From IMG/VR virus record IMGVR_UViG_3300008107_000089, positions 1 to 64,000 of that record: a stretch of 64,000 nt of DNA. One strand, given 5' to 3'. A program made the translations under genes and the position numbers. The DNA comes from a virus. The notes below the pieces were generated by a model. The model did not search any database, was not told where the DNA came from, and worked only from the letters and a program-made list of their open reading frames with translations. This document shows, in pieces, positions 36,013 through 41,724 of this stretch (positions are counted from its first letter, which is position 1; each line of letters starts with the position of its first letter).

Positions 36013-36040
36013 AAATGATCTTTGACATATTGGTATTAAA

Positions 36041-36113
36041 CATCCGCTTGGTGTAATGGTAACATGCCGGTCTCCAAAACCGTTGATTGCAGTTCGAGTC
36101 TGTAAGTGGGTGC
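36041..36113 (+). tRNA. tRNA-Trp(CCA)
   Basis: Acceptor CATCCGC/GTGGGTG, anticodon loop CTCCAAA, T loop TTCGAGT. Confidence 0.85.
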
Positions 36114-36117
36114 TAAC

Positions 36118-36238
36118 GGGGAAGAAATTCAAAACACTCTGTCGAATTTCTTCAGCAATGATAGTAATGATAAGAGTTACTTCGGTTAAAAATTACTCTG
36201 CAACAGTAAAATAGTTGGTTCGAATCCAACCTTCCCCG
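36118..36238 (+). tRNA. Outsized tRNA-Cys(GCA)-like gene, 121 nt, with embedded Y-like motif
   Basis: Perfect acceptor GGGGAAG (36118-36124)/CTTCCCC (36231-36237), a canonical T arm GTTGG-TTCGAAT-CCAAC and an anticodon-like arm TTACT-CTGCAAC-AGTAA (GCA). The 5' half is abnormal: a perfect 10-bp hairpin GAAGAAATTC/GAATTTCTTC, then TAGTAA (36162) and TTACTTCG (36177-36184), the motif of the Y-like RNAs. AGAGT/ACTCT (36173, 36195) competes with the anticodon stem. A normal tRNA-Cys(GCA) follows at 36323. It may be a tRNA-Y RNA hybrid rather than a working tRNA. Confidence 0.6.
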
Positions 36239-36243
36239 CAATT

Positions 36244-36316
36244 GCTCTTGTCGTTCAATGGATTAGGACTCTAGACTACGGATCTAGGAATAAGCGTTCG
36301 AATCGCTTCGAGAGTA
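36244..36316 (+). tRNA. tRNA-Arg(ACG)
   Basis: Acceptor GCTCTTG/CGAGAGT, anticodon loop CTACGGA in CTAGA/TCTAG, T arm AAGCG-TTCGAAT-CGCTT. Confidence 0.9.
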
Positions 36317-36322
36317 CAAAAT

Positions 36323-36393
36323 GGTTCTTTGGCCGAGTGGTTAGGCTCAGCTCTGCAAAAGCTGCTACACCTGTTCGATCCAGGTAGGAACCT
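36323..36393 (+). tRNA. tRNA-Cys(GCA)
   Basis: Acceptor GGTTCTT/AGGAACC, anticodon loop CTGCAAA in CAGCT/AGCTG, discriminator T as expected for Cys. Confidence 0.9.
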
Positions 36394-36400
36394 CAAATAA

Positions 36401-36475
36401 CGAGATGTAGCGTAATCAGGTTATCGCGCTTGGTTTGGGACCAAGAGGCTGGAGGTTCGAATCCTCTCATCTCGA
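36401..36475 (+). tRNA. tRNA-Pro(TGG)
   Basis: Acceptor CGAGATG/CATCTCG, anticodon loop TTTGGGA in CTTGG/CCAAG. Confidence 0.9.
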
Positions 36476-36481
36476 CAACAT

Positions 36482-36557
36482 GGGGTAGAAGCTCTAGTGG
36501 ATGAGCACAAGATTTGCATTCTTGAGGTTGTGGATTCGAGTTCCACCTACTCCACCA
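36482..36557 (+). tRNA. tRNA-Ala(TGC)
   Basis: Acceptor GGGGTAG/CTACTCC with the G3-T70 alanine identity pair, anticodon loop TTTGCAT, encoded CCA at 36555-36557. Confidence 0.92.
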
Positions 36558-36559
36558 AT

Positions 36560-36632
36560 GGAAGATTAGCTCAGCTGGAAGAGCACTTGTTTTACATACA
36601 AGGGGTCACAAGTTCGATTCTTGTATCTTCTA
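36560..36632 (+). tRNA. tRNA-Val(TAC)
   Basis: Acceptor GGAAGAT/ATCTTCT, anticodon loop TTTACAT in CTTGT/ACAAG. Confidence 0.9.
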
Positions 36633-36637
36633 CAACA

Positions 36638-36711
36638 AGCAGATATAGCACAACGGTTAGTGCTCGGCCTTGCCAAGGCTGAGATGCCAGTTCGAGTCTG
36701 GCTATCTGCTC
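36638..36711 (+). tRNA. tRNA-Gly(GCC)
   Basis: Acceptor AGCAGAT/ATCTGCT, anticodon loop TTGCCAA in CGGCC/GGCTG, T loop TTCGAGT. Confidence 0.9.
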
Positions 36712-36715
36712 ATAT

Positions 36716-36787
36716 TGCCGTATTGTGTAATGGTTAGCACAATAGTTTTTGGAGCTATTTGTCTTGGTTCGAGTCCAGGTGCGGCAA
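36716..36787 (+). tRNA. tRNA-Gln(TTG)
   Basis: Acceptor TGCCGTA/TGCGGCA, anticodon loop TTTTGGA in ATAGT/GCTAT. Confidence 0.9.
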
Positions 36788-36792
36788 CAATT

Positions 36793-36881
36793 GGAGGTGT
36801 CATCCGAAATTGGTATCGGTCCGGTCTTGAAAACCGGTTAGCGTGCTGAGCGCTATGTAGGTTCGATCCCTATCACCTCCG
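36793..36881 (+). tRNA. tRNA-Ser(TGA)
   Basis: Acceptor GGAGGTG/CACCTCC, anticodon loop CTTGAAA in CCGGT/ACCGG, long variable arm typical of Ser. Confidence 0.92.
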
Positions 36882-36883
36882 CT

Positions 36884-36956
36884 GTGACTATGGTGTTAAT
36901 GGTTAGCACAACAGATTGTGGTTCTGTTGGTACGGATTCGAGTTCCGTTAGTCACC
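36884..36956 (+). tRNA. tRNA-His(GTG)
   Basis: Acceptor GTGACTA/TAGTCAC, anticodon loop TTGTGGT in ACAGA/TCTGT, C discriminator. Confidence 0.9.
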
Positions 36957-36961
36957 CATTT

Positions 36962-37042
36962 GGAGAGTAAGCAGGAGGTCCTGTAGACAGTTTGCTAAAC
37001 TGTTGGCTGTAAAAGGTCGAGTTTCGATTACTCTGCTCTCCG
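36962..37042 (+). tRNA. tRNA-Ser(GCT)
   Basis: Acceptor GGAGAGT/GCTCTCC, anticodon loop TTGCTAA in CAGT/ACTG, extra variable arm, T arm GAGT-TTCGATT-ACTC. Confidence 0.85.
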
Positions 37043-37047
37043 CACTA

Positions 37048-37122
37048 TGCTTATGTAGTTCAATGGTCAGAGCACACGCCTGATACGCGTGAAGTTGGAA
37101 GTTCGAGTCTTCCCATAAGCAC
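37048..37122 (+). tRNA. tRNA-Ile(GAT)
   Basis: Acceptor TGCTTAT/ATAAGCA, anticodon loop CTGATAC in CACGC/GCGTG. Confidence 0.9.
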
Positions 37123-37126
37123 AATA

Positions 37127-37200
37127 CGCTGATGTAGCTCAGGGGCAGAGCAGGAACCTGTTAAGTTCAAGGTCGAGATATCGTAATTCTCCATCAGCGC
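37127..37200 (+). tRNA. tRNA-Asn(GTT)
   Basis: Acceptor CGCTGAT/ATCAGCG, anticodon loop CTGTTAA in GAAC/GTTC. The T arm is degenerate (loop ATCGTAA). Confidence 0.8.
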
Positions 37201-37205
37201 AATAA

Positions 37206-37287
37206 GCCGACGTCGCATAGTGGCAATTGCTGGGGACTGTAAATCCCCTCTCTTCGGAGTTCAGAGGTTCGAGTCCTCTCGGCGGCA
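37206..37287 (+). tRNA. tRNA-Tyr(GTA)
   Basis: Acceptor GCCGACG/CGGCGGC with one mismatch, anticodon loop CTGTAAA in GGGGA/TCCCC, long variable arm. Confidence 0.88.
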
Positions 37288-37327
37288 CAAATGAATGGCA
37301 AAATAAAAATTGTACATTCAATATAAT

Positions 37328-37438
37328 TGATGAATAGTAAGGATCAGCGTTACTTCGTGAGCATGATGCTCGTCAAAAATTAGGACTTTGAAAATGCGGT
37401 TTGATTCCGCCTGAAACGCTCCCAATGTTCTTTCATCA
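37328..37438 (+). ncRNA. Y-RNA-like RNA 1, with tRNA-like apical domain
   Basis: Closing helix TGATGAA (37328-37334)/TTCATCA (37432-37438); 5' loop TAGTAA (37335-37340) opposite CAATGTTCT; helix GG-ATC bulge-AGCGTT (37341-37351)/AACGCT-CC (37415-37422); then ACTTCG. The apical part holds GAGCA-TGA-TGCTC (D-arm-like) and GCGG-TTTGATT-CCGC (T-arm-like, 37396-37410), but no proper anticodon arm. This agrees with bacterial Y RNAs that couple a Ro-binding stem with a tRNA-like module. The assignment is inference from shared structure with three other elements and the nearby Ro60 gene. Confidence 0.6.
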
Positions 37439-37441
37439 GTA

Positions 37442-37515
37442 TGCTCTGTTCGACTAAGGGCTAGGTCACTTCCCTTTCACGGAAGTAATACGGGTTCGAA
37501 TCCCGTACAGAGTAC
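37442..37515 (+). tRNA. tRNA-Glu(TTC)
   Basis: Acceptor TGCTCTG/CAGAGTA, anticodon loop CTTTCAC in CTTCC/GGAAG, T arm ACGGG-TTCGAAT-CCCGT. Confidence 0.92.
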
Positions 37516-37518
37516 AAA

Positions 37519-37614
37519 GTGAGAAGCAGACGAAAGTGATTCTACGGTCAGTGTACATATTCCGTAGATAGCTAGTAGAAACATTGATTTGTTAGACGTA
37601 ATAAATCTTCTCAC
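37519..37614 (+). ncRNA. Unclassified structured RNA, 96 nt
   Basis: Closed by a perfect 8-bp helix GTGAGAAG (37519-37526)/CTTCTCAC (37607-37614). Inside are CTACGG/CCGTAG and a T-arm-like AACA-TTGATT-TGTT hairpin. It sits in the spacing of a tRNA but has no canonical anticodon arm and lacks the TAGTAA/TTACTTCG motif. Possibly a tRNA mimic or a divergent relative of the Y-like RNAs. Confidence 0.5.
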
Positions 37615-37620
37615 CTATTT

Positions 37621-37695
37621 GGTCTATTAGTGTAATGGTTAACACGCTGCACTGTCTATGCGGTAGTCTCGGTTCGAACCCGTGATAGACCGCCA
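37621..37695 (+). tRNA. tRNA-Asp(GTC)
   Basis: Acceptor GGTCTAT/ATAGACC, anticodon loop CTGTCTA in CTGCA/TGCGG, encoded CCA at 37693-37695. Confidence 0.92.
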
Positions 37696-37700
37696 ATAAA

Positions 37701-37760
37701 ACTACCTGCTGGTACAACCAGCGCATGACGTGGATGGTGACTAAGTGGAGAGTGGGTAGT
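37701..37760 (+). ncRNA. Unclassified structured RNA, 60 nt
   Basis: ACTACC (37701-37706) pairs with GGTAGT (37755-37760), enclosing a GCTGG-TACAA-CCAGC hairpin and a GC-richer tail. Not a tRNA. Seen only once in the window. Confidence 0.4.
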
Positions 37761-37764
37761 ATAT

Positions 37765-37838
37765 TGACCTTTAGCTCATCAGGTTAGAGCAACGCTCTCA
37801 TAAAGCGTGGGTGTCCAGTTCGAGTCTGGGAAGGTCAA
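37765..37838 (+). tRNA. tRNA-Met(CAT), copy 1
   Basis: Acceptor TGACCTT/AAGGTCA, anticodon loop CTCATAA in ACGCT/AGCGT. With a CAT anticodon it could be elongator Met, initiator or Ile2. Confidence 0.88.
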
Positions 37839-37840
37839 CA

Positions 37841-37926
37841 AAACCATAGTAATAGAAGTCTTACTTCGCTAAGCAAAAGCAACAGACTTGTAAACTGAAA
37901 CACAGACTTCTAGGTTTTCTTGGTTT
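37841..37926 (+). ncRNA. Y-RNA-like RNA 2
   Basis: Closing helix AAACCA (37841-37846)/TGGTTT (37921-37926); 5' loop TAGTAA (37847-37852) opposite GGTTTTCT; perfect 9-bp helix TAGAAGTCT (37853-37861)/AGACTTCTA (37904-37912); then TACTTCG (37862-37868). The apical loop is about 42 nt with small hairpins. Same architecture as the elements at 37328, 40025 and 40231 but different paired bases, so the pairings are supported by covariation. Confidence 0.6.
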
Positions 37927-37935
37927 AATTTATAT

Positions 37936-38007
37936 TGTGGGGTAGAGCAGAGGTAGCTCGGAAGGCTCATAACCTTTAGGTCGCCAGTTCGATCCTGGCC
38001 CCCGCAA
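37936..38007 (+). tRNA. tRNA-Met(CAT), copy 2
   Basis: Acceptor TGTGGGG/CCCCGCA, anticodon loop CTCATAA in AAGG/CCTT. Differs throughout from copy 1, so the two probably have distinct roles. Confidence 0.88.
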
Positions 38008-38011
38008 CATA

Positions 38012-38085
38012 AGCTTGGTTAGTTCAATCGGTAGAACGCTAGATTTGTAATCTTGAAACGACAGTTCGACTCTGTCACTGAGCTC
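38012..38085 (+). tRNA. tRNA-Thr(TGT)
   Basis: Acceptor AGCTTGG/CTGAGCT, anticodon loop TTTGTAA, T loop TTCGACT. Confidence 0.87.
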
Positions 38086-38088
38086 ATA

Positions 38089-38162
38089 AGCGAGTATAGT
38101 ATAACGGCTATTATGCCTTCCTTCCAAGTAGGATATGTCAGTTCGATTCTGACTACTCGCTC
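38089..38162 (+). tRNA. tRNA-Gly(TCC)
   Basis: Acceptor AGCGAGT/ACTCGCT, anticodon loop CTTCCAA, T arm GTCAG-TTCGATT-CTGAC. Confidence 0.88.
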
Positions 38163-38166
38163 ACTT

Positions 38167-38238
38167 GGTCCTATAGTTAAACGGATATAACGTCCGCCTT
38201 CTAAGCAGATGTTCCAAGTTCGATTCTTGGTGGGACTA
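38167..38238 (+). tRNA. tRNA-Arg(TCT)
   Basis: Acceptor GGTCCTA/TGGGACT, anticodon loop CTTCTAA, T arm CCAAG-TTCGATT-CTTGG. Confidence 0.88.
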
Positions 38239-38243
38239 CACTT

Positions 38244-38325
38244 GCCTCCTTGGTGGAATTGGCAGACACGGTAGACTTAGGATCTACTGCCGCAAGGTTT
38301 GAGAGTTCGAGTCTCTCAGGAGGTA
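38244..38325 (+). tRNA. tRNA-Leu(TAG)
   Basis: Acceptor GCCTCCT/AGGAGGT, D arm GGTGGAATTGGCAGACACG typical of Leu, anticodon loop CTTAGGA, long variable arm. Confidence 0.92.
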
Positions 38326-38336
38326 CTTAAAAATAT

Positions 38337-38367
38337 TTGGTTGGCTTAAATGCCCGTCGTATATTTA
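38337..38367 (+). promoter_or_regulatory. Promoter of the Ro60 gene
   Basis: TTGG (38337-38340), 15 bases, GTCGTATATTTA ending at 38367. One of the best matches to the recurrent layout. Leaves a leader of about 50 bases. Confidence 0.7.
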
Positions 38368-38419
38368 TGATATAAAATTTGAAAGCAATTAATATTCTCT
38401 AATTTAAATTAGTAGTAAA

Positions 38420-39958
38420 ATGGCACGTTACAATGTAAAAGCAAAACCAACTGTACAAACAGTTGTAAACCACCAAGGTGGTTCTGGGTATCAATATGAC
38501 CCAAAAGTAGAATTAGTATCAATCTTAGCTACAGGCTTAGATAACAAATACTATGAGAAATTAGGTGAGCGCGAACAACGCTTTGCTAATGTTATAGCTG
38601 ATGTAGCTAAAACAGATAAAACATTCGCTGCTAAAGCAATGGTTTATGCTCGTAGTGTTATGGGTCAAAGAACTGTTACACACTTCGGTGCTGTAGAATT
38701 AGCTAAAGTATTAGCTGGTGATAGCTTAGGTTCTAGATTCTTCTCTAAAAGAGCAAGAAAAGCAAATGCTGGTGGTATTATCTATCGTTTAGACGATATG
38801 TTAGAAATCGCAGCATGCTACCAAGCAAGAAACCCAGGTAAACAATTGTCAAACGCAATTAAAAAAGGTTTCAAAGCAGCTTTAGAAGCAGCTGATGAAT
38901 ACGAATTAGCAAAATACCAAGCTAAAAATCGTGATTTGTCTTTAGTTGATATTGTTAACTTAGTACACCCAAAACCATCTGAAAAAATGGTTCCTGTATT
39001 TGCTAAGTTGATGAAAGGTGAGTTAAAGCAATTTAACACTGTAGAAGATAAAAACACTAAAGCAGGTCAAGAAGTAGCAGCTAAAGTAAAAGCAGGTGAA
39101 ATTACTGCTGATGAAGCTAAAACAGTATTAAGCGAAGCTAAAGAAGACAACTTTGCTGAATTGATTGAAACTCGTAAGATTGGATACTTAGCGTTACTAC
39201 GTAACTTAAGAAACATCTTAAAAGTAGCTGGCAAACCAGGCTTAGTAAGCGGTGCTTGTGAATTGTTAGTTGATCCAAAATTGATTAAACAATCATTAGT
39301 ATTCCCACACCAAATCGATTTAGCATTAGAAATATTGTTAGATGAATTTGGAAGCAAAGCACATGCGTTTGTTAAAGCATTAAATACAGCTTACGAAATA
39401 TCAATTCCAAACTTAACTGAATTGTTTAAGACAGGAAAAACAGCAGTTGTATTTGATAGCTCTGGATCAATGAGCTCAGCAATTAAATTAGCTAATAAGA
39501 GCCAAGGTTCTGAAGCAGCTATTGCTAAAGCAGCATTAATTGCAGCTACATTAGCTAAGGGTATTGGAGCTGACGTTTACCACTTCGCTGATAGCTGTGC
39601 TCAAATCAAGTTTAACCCACTTGATACAGTAAACACACTTAAGAGCCAATTCTTAAGCAAGCAAGGATCAGTAGGATATGGTACAGCATTCCAAAGCATT
39701 ATGAGAACCTTAGATGGTAAATACGATAGAGTATTTGTAATCTCAGATATGCAAGGTGCTGATATGGTGGATTCAAAAGCATATGCTAATACTCATATCT
39801 ATTCAGTTGATATTTGCGGGTACGGAACTACAATGTTCAAACCAGGTAGCAAAGTATACAAAATATTTGGTTACTCAAGCGATATCTATGAATTGATTAA
39901 GAAAGTGGAAATTGATCCACAAGCATTGATTAAGGAAATCGAGAAGATAGAGATTTAA
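38420..39958 (+). CDS. rsr: Ro60/Rsr-type RNA-binding protein (TROVE + vWA), 512 aa
   Basis: The N-terminal roughly 330 residues are a HEAT-repeat TROVE region (LVSILATGLDNKYYEKLGER, AKAMVYARSVMGQRTVTHF, LVHPKPSEKMVPVFAKL, IGYLALLRNLRNILKVAG). The C-terminal von Willebrand A domain has the MIDAS motif FDSSGSMSS near residue 346, YGTAFQS and VISDMQGAD. Ro60 rings bind misfolded RNA ends and Y RNAs, and in bacteria can couple Y RNA to PNPase or take part in rRNA/tRNA turnover. It has its own promoter and terminator. It stands between the tRNA array and two Y-like RNAs. Confidence 0.9.
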   Translation: MARYNVKAKPTVQTVVNHQGGSGYQYDPKVELVSILATGLDNKYYEKLGEREQRFANVIADVAKTDKTFAAKAMVYARSVMGQRTVTHFGAVELAKVLAGDSLGSRFFSKRARKANAGGIIYRLDDMLEIAACYQARNPGKQLSNAIKKGFKAALEAADEYELAKYQAKNRDLSLVDIVNLVHPKPSEKMVPVFAKLMKGELKQFNTVEDKNTKAGQEVAAKVKAGEITADEAKTVLSEAKEDNFAELIETRKIGYLALLRNLRNILKVAGKPGLVSGACELLVDPKLIKQSLVFPHQIDLALEILLDEFGSKAHAFVKALNTAYEISIPNLTELFKTGKTAVVFDSSGSMSSAIKLANKSQGSEAAIAKAALIAATLAKGIGADVYHFADSCAQIKFNPLDTVNTLKSQFLSKQGSVGYGTAFQSIMRTLDGKYDRVFVISDMQGADMVDSKAYANTHIYSVDICGYGTTMFKPGSKVYKIFGYSSDIYELIKKVEIDPQALIKEIEKIEI

Positions 39959-39963
39959 TATAA

Positions 39964-39983
39964 GGGCGGTTTACCGCCGCCCC
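39964..39983 (+). terminator. Terminator-like hairpin after the Ro60 gene
   Basis: GGGCGG (39964-39969) pairs with CCGCCC (39977-39982) around TTTACCG. The following sequence TATATATTTATA may be a promoter for the RNA at 40025. Confidence 0.6.
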
Positions 39984-40024
39984 TATATATTTATATACAC
40001 AAATAGATCTTTGATAAAAATATT

Positions 40025-40222
40025 ACCGTAGTAAGGGAGTGAGGTACTTCGCAATTAAATTTTGCGGCTTCAAGCCGCTCATTAATTATGATTCAATAAT
40101 CAACCCCCCTCTGGTTACTAGGATAGAGGACGTATACTGGTGTGTAAAAAGCACTTGACAACGAGCATAAACGTCCTAGTGCTGTTCGGAGCTTCCGAAC
40201 GACTCACCCCAATTAACTCGGT
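40025..40222 (+). ncRNA. Y-RNA-like RNA 3, about 198 nt, with predicted pseudoknot
   Basis: Closing helix ACCG (40025-40028)/CGGT (40219-40222); 5' loop TAGTAA (40029-40034) opposite AATTAACT; helix GGG, bulged A, GTGAG (40035-40043)/CTCAC-CCC (40203-40210); then TACTTCG (40045-40051). The apical part has GCGGC/GCCGC and GTTCGG/CCGAAC (40184-40200) hairpins. AGGACGT (40127)/ACGTCCT (40171) interleaves with AGCACT (40150)/AGTGCT (40178), which predicts an H-type pseudoknot. It lies 67 bases downstream of the Ro60 gene, as Y RNA genes often do. Confidence 0.65.
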
Positions 40223-40230
40223 TACCTTAT

Positions 40231-40304
40231 TTAATGCTGTAGTTATAATTGAGTTACTTCGCTTATACATGAAAAACACTCAGTTAGTTATTCTCAGTTA
40301 TTAA
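40231..40304 (+). ncRNA. Y-RNA-like RNA 4, about 74 nt
   Basis: Closing helix TTAATGCTG (40231-40239)/CAGTTATTAA with one bulge (40295-40304); 5' loop TAGTTA (40240-40245) opposite GTTATTCT; 9-bp helix TAATTGAGT (40246-40254)/ACTCAGTTA (40278-40286); then TACTTCG (40255-40261). A T-run (TTTTT) follows directly, consistent with a transcript end. Minimal form of the family: the apical loop is only about 23 nt. Confidence 0.6.
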
Positions 40305-40322
40305 TTTTTAAAAAAATCGGTG

Positions 40323-40781
40323 ATGAACAGAACATTTAAAACTTTATCTCAACATCAAAAGGTTGATTTAATACCATATATCAAAGAATATGTTTCACAA
40401 CATCCAAATATTGAAATATTAGTTGGTTGTGATTCACAAAATAGAAAAAGAGAAACAATATACGCTATCGTAATTGGTCTCTATACTCCAGGAAAAGGCG
40501 CTCACGTGCTATATTCAAAATTTGCTTCGCAACGCGAAAGAGAAAATACCGTTCGTTTATTAAACGAAGTATGGTTTTCTGTTGAAGTAGCTGAAGCGAT
40601 TAAGAATGAAACTGGTATAATAGCAACCTGGATTGATATCGATCTAAATCCAGATCCAAAATATCGTTCTAACCAAGCATTATCAAGTGCTGTAGGTATA
40701 GTAACTGGTATGGGTTATAAAGTAAGACATAAGGGTTTATCACCTGTAATGACTTACGCAGCTGACCATCTTGTAAAATAA
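40323..40781 (+). CDS. DUF458/YkuK-like RNase H-fold protein, 152 aa
   Basis: ILVGCDSQNRKRETIYAIVI, GKGAHVLYSK, IDIDLNPDPKYRSNQ and VGIVTGMGYKVRHKG followed by TYAADHLVK match the DUF458 family, predicted RNase H-like. The acidic residues of CDSQ and DIDLN would be the metal site. Encoded immediately after the Ro60 gene and its RNAs, so a joint RNA-handling role is plausible. GTG at 40320 is an alternative start. Confidence 0.75.
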   Translation: MNRTFKTLSQHQKVDLIPYIKEYVSQHPNIEILVGCDSQNRKRETIYAIVIGLYTPGKGAHVLYSKFASQRERENTVRLLNEVWFSVEVAEAIKNETGIIATWIDIDLNPDPKYRSNQALSSAVGIVTGMGYKVRHKGLSPVMTYAADHLVK

Positions 40782-40791
40782 ATTTGGAGAA

Positions 40792-40814
40792 GTCAAAATA
40801 AGATTGTAAATTGA
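40792..40814 (+). promoter_or_regulatory. Probable promoter
   Basis: GTCAAA (40792-40797), 9 bases, TAAATTGA (40807-40814), just upstream of the ATG at 40821. Confidence 0.45.
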
Positions 40815-40820
40815 CATTAT

Positions 40821-41030
40821 ATGAAAAAAGAATTATACGATATGCTTATGACATCAGCAATGGCTGAAAAATCAAAAGCATTACTAACTTTAGATTTGTT
40901 GTCGAACCACCCATCAGGGATAGGTGATCATTCAACAAAAGACTTCTACAACAATGCTGAAGAAGCATTACAAATGTTAGTTGATGCTGAAGATAAGATC
41001 GAAGCACTTGAAAAACACTTTAAACAATAA
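40821..41030 (+). CDS. Hypothetical helical protein, 69 aa
   Basis: All-helical sequence (MLMTSAMAEKSKALLTLDLLSN..) with an acidic C-terminal helix. No domain recognised. Confidence 0.55.
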   Translation: MKKELYDMLMTSAMAEKSKALLTLDLLSNHPSGIGDHSTKDFYNNAEEALQMLVDAEDKIEALEKHFKQ

Positions 41031-41033
41031 TTT

Positions 41034-41264
41034 ATGTTCTGGACTTATTATGTTGCTTGTTTTATTTACTGTATTATAATGTCTATTAAAAAATGGAATA
41101 GGGACGTTATGGCAGGTGGATTAGGCATATCACCAGGACTTGAAAGTATAGGTTTAATTGTTATGTGCTGGATATTAGCTCCGGTAGATATTACTCTAAC
41201 CTGGATTCGTATTTATAAAGAAGCTGAGGAAGCAAGAAGACGTGGTAGTAAGAGAAAATTGTAA
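41034..41264 (+). CDS. Small membrane protein, 76 aa
   Basis: Two hydrophobic segments (TYYVACFIYCIIMSI and SIGLIVMCWILAPVDITLTWI) and a basic tail. Its stop codon overlaps the 5' end of the following tRNA-like gene by 5 bases. Confidence 0.55.
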   Translation: MFWTYYVACFIYCIIMSIKKWNRDVMAGGLGISPGLESIGLIVMCWILAPVDITLTWIRIYKEAEEARRRGSKRKL

Positions 41265-41416
41265 GGTGGTGAAATAGCCTAGGCTATGGCAGACACGCCC
41301 ACTCGTCTCGTGGGTGCGGAGCTCGAGATAGATAAACGATAAGGGTTGACCACAAGCTGCAGCACAAATGTCGTTTATTGAATCGCCGCGTGTTGGTTCG
41401 ATTCCAACCCTTACAG
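41260..41416 (+). ncRNA. Outsized tRNA-Leu-like RNA, 157 nt, giant variable arm
   Basis: Perfect acceptor TGTAAGG (41260-41266)/CCTTACA (41409-41415), a Leu-type D arm ending GGCAGACACG, T arm GTTGG-TTCGATT-CCAAC. The anticodon stem CCCAC/GTGGG holds TCGTCTC, with C instead of T at position 33 and no Leu anticodon. The variable region is about 95 nt, built on GCGG/CCGC and AATAAACGA-type/TCGTTTATT pairing, with a GCTGCAGC palindrome at its tip. Too small for a group I intron. Probably a tRNA mimic rather than a decoding tRNA. Confidence 0.6.
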
Positions 41417-41454
41417 CAAATTACTGTTCTTTGACATATAAGGAGAAACAAATT

Positions 41455-41697
41455 ATGGAAATACTATCATTCGTTTTAGGGATAGCGTCTGTGGTGGTTA
41501 TTGCTACGGCAATAGTTGCTGTTTACGCATTCGTTAAGGTAAATAAAGTAAAAAAACAAATTGAGCATAATGAAATATCGTTATCTCGTGAAATCGAAAA
41601 TGTTTATAAAACAATAAACGAAGAAACACAAAATATCTATCGTCAAATGGATTCACGTCTTGATAGATTAGAATCTAAATTAACTAATAAAAAATAA
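41455..41697 (+). CDS. Membrane-anchored coiled-coil protein, 80 aa
   Basis: ILSFVLGIASVVVIATAIVA is the membrane segment, followed by a charged coiled coil. AAGGAG lies 9 bases before ATG 41455, an unusually good Shine-Dalgarno for this genome and the reason for the start choice. Similar in layout to the protein at 24989. Confidence 0.6.
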   Translation: MEILSFVLGIASVVVIATAIVAVYAFVKVNKVKKQIEHNEISLSREIENVYKTINEETQNIYRQMDSRLDRLESKLTNKK

Positions 41698-41724
41698 AAA
41701 ATAAGTTAAAGAACAGTAATTTAT

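Noticed and set aside
37519-37614. Fifth full copy of the Y-like RNA
   Set aside because: It lacks the TAGTAA and TTACTTCG blocks, so it was kept separate.
39960-40322. GOLLD or similar giant phage RNA
   Set aside because: The region is far shorter than GOLLD and has its own repeated architecture shared with elements elsewhere in the array.
41260-41416. Group I intron in a tRNA-Leu
   Set aside because: The insertion is about 95 nt, in the variable region, not in the anticodon loop, and lacks group I core elements that I can see.
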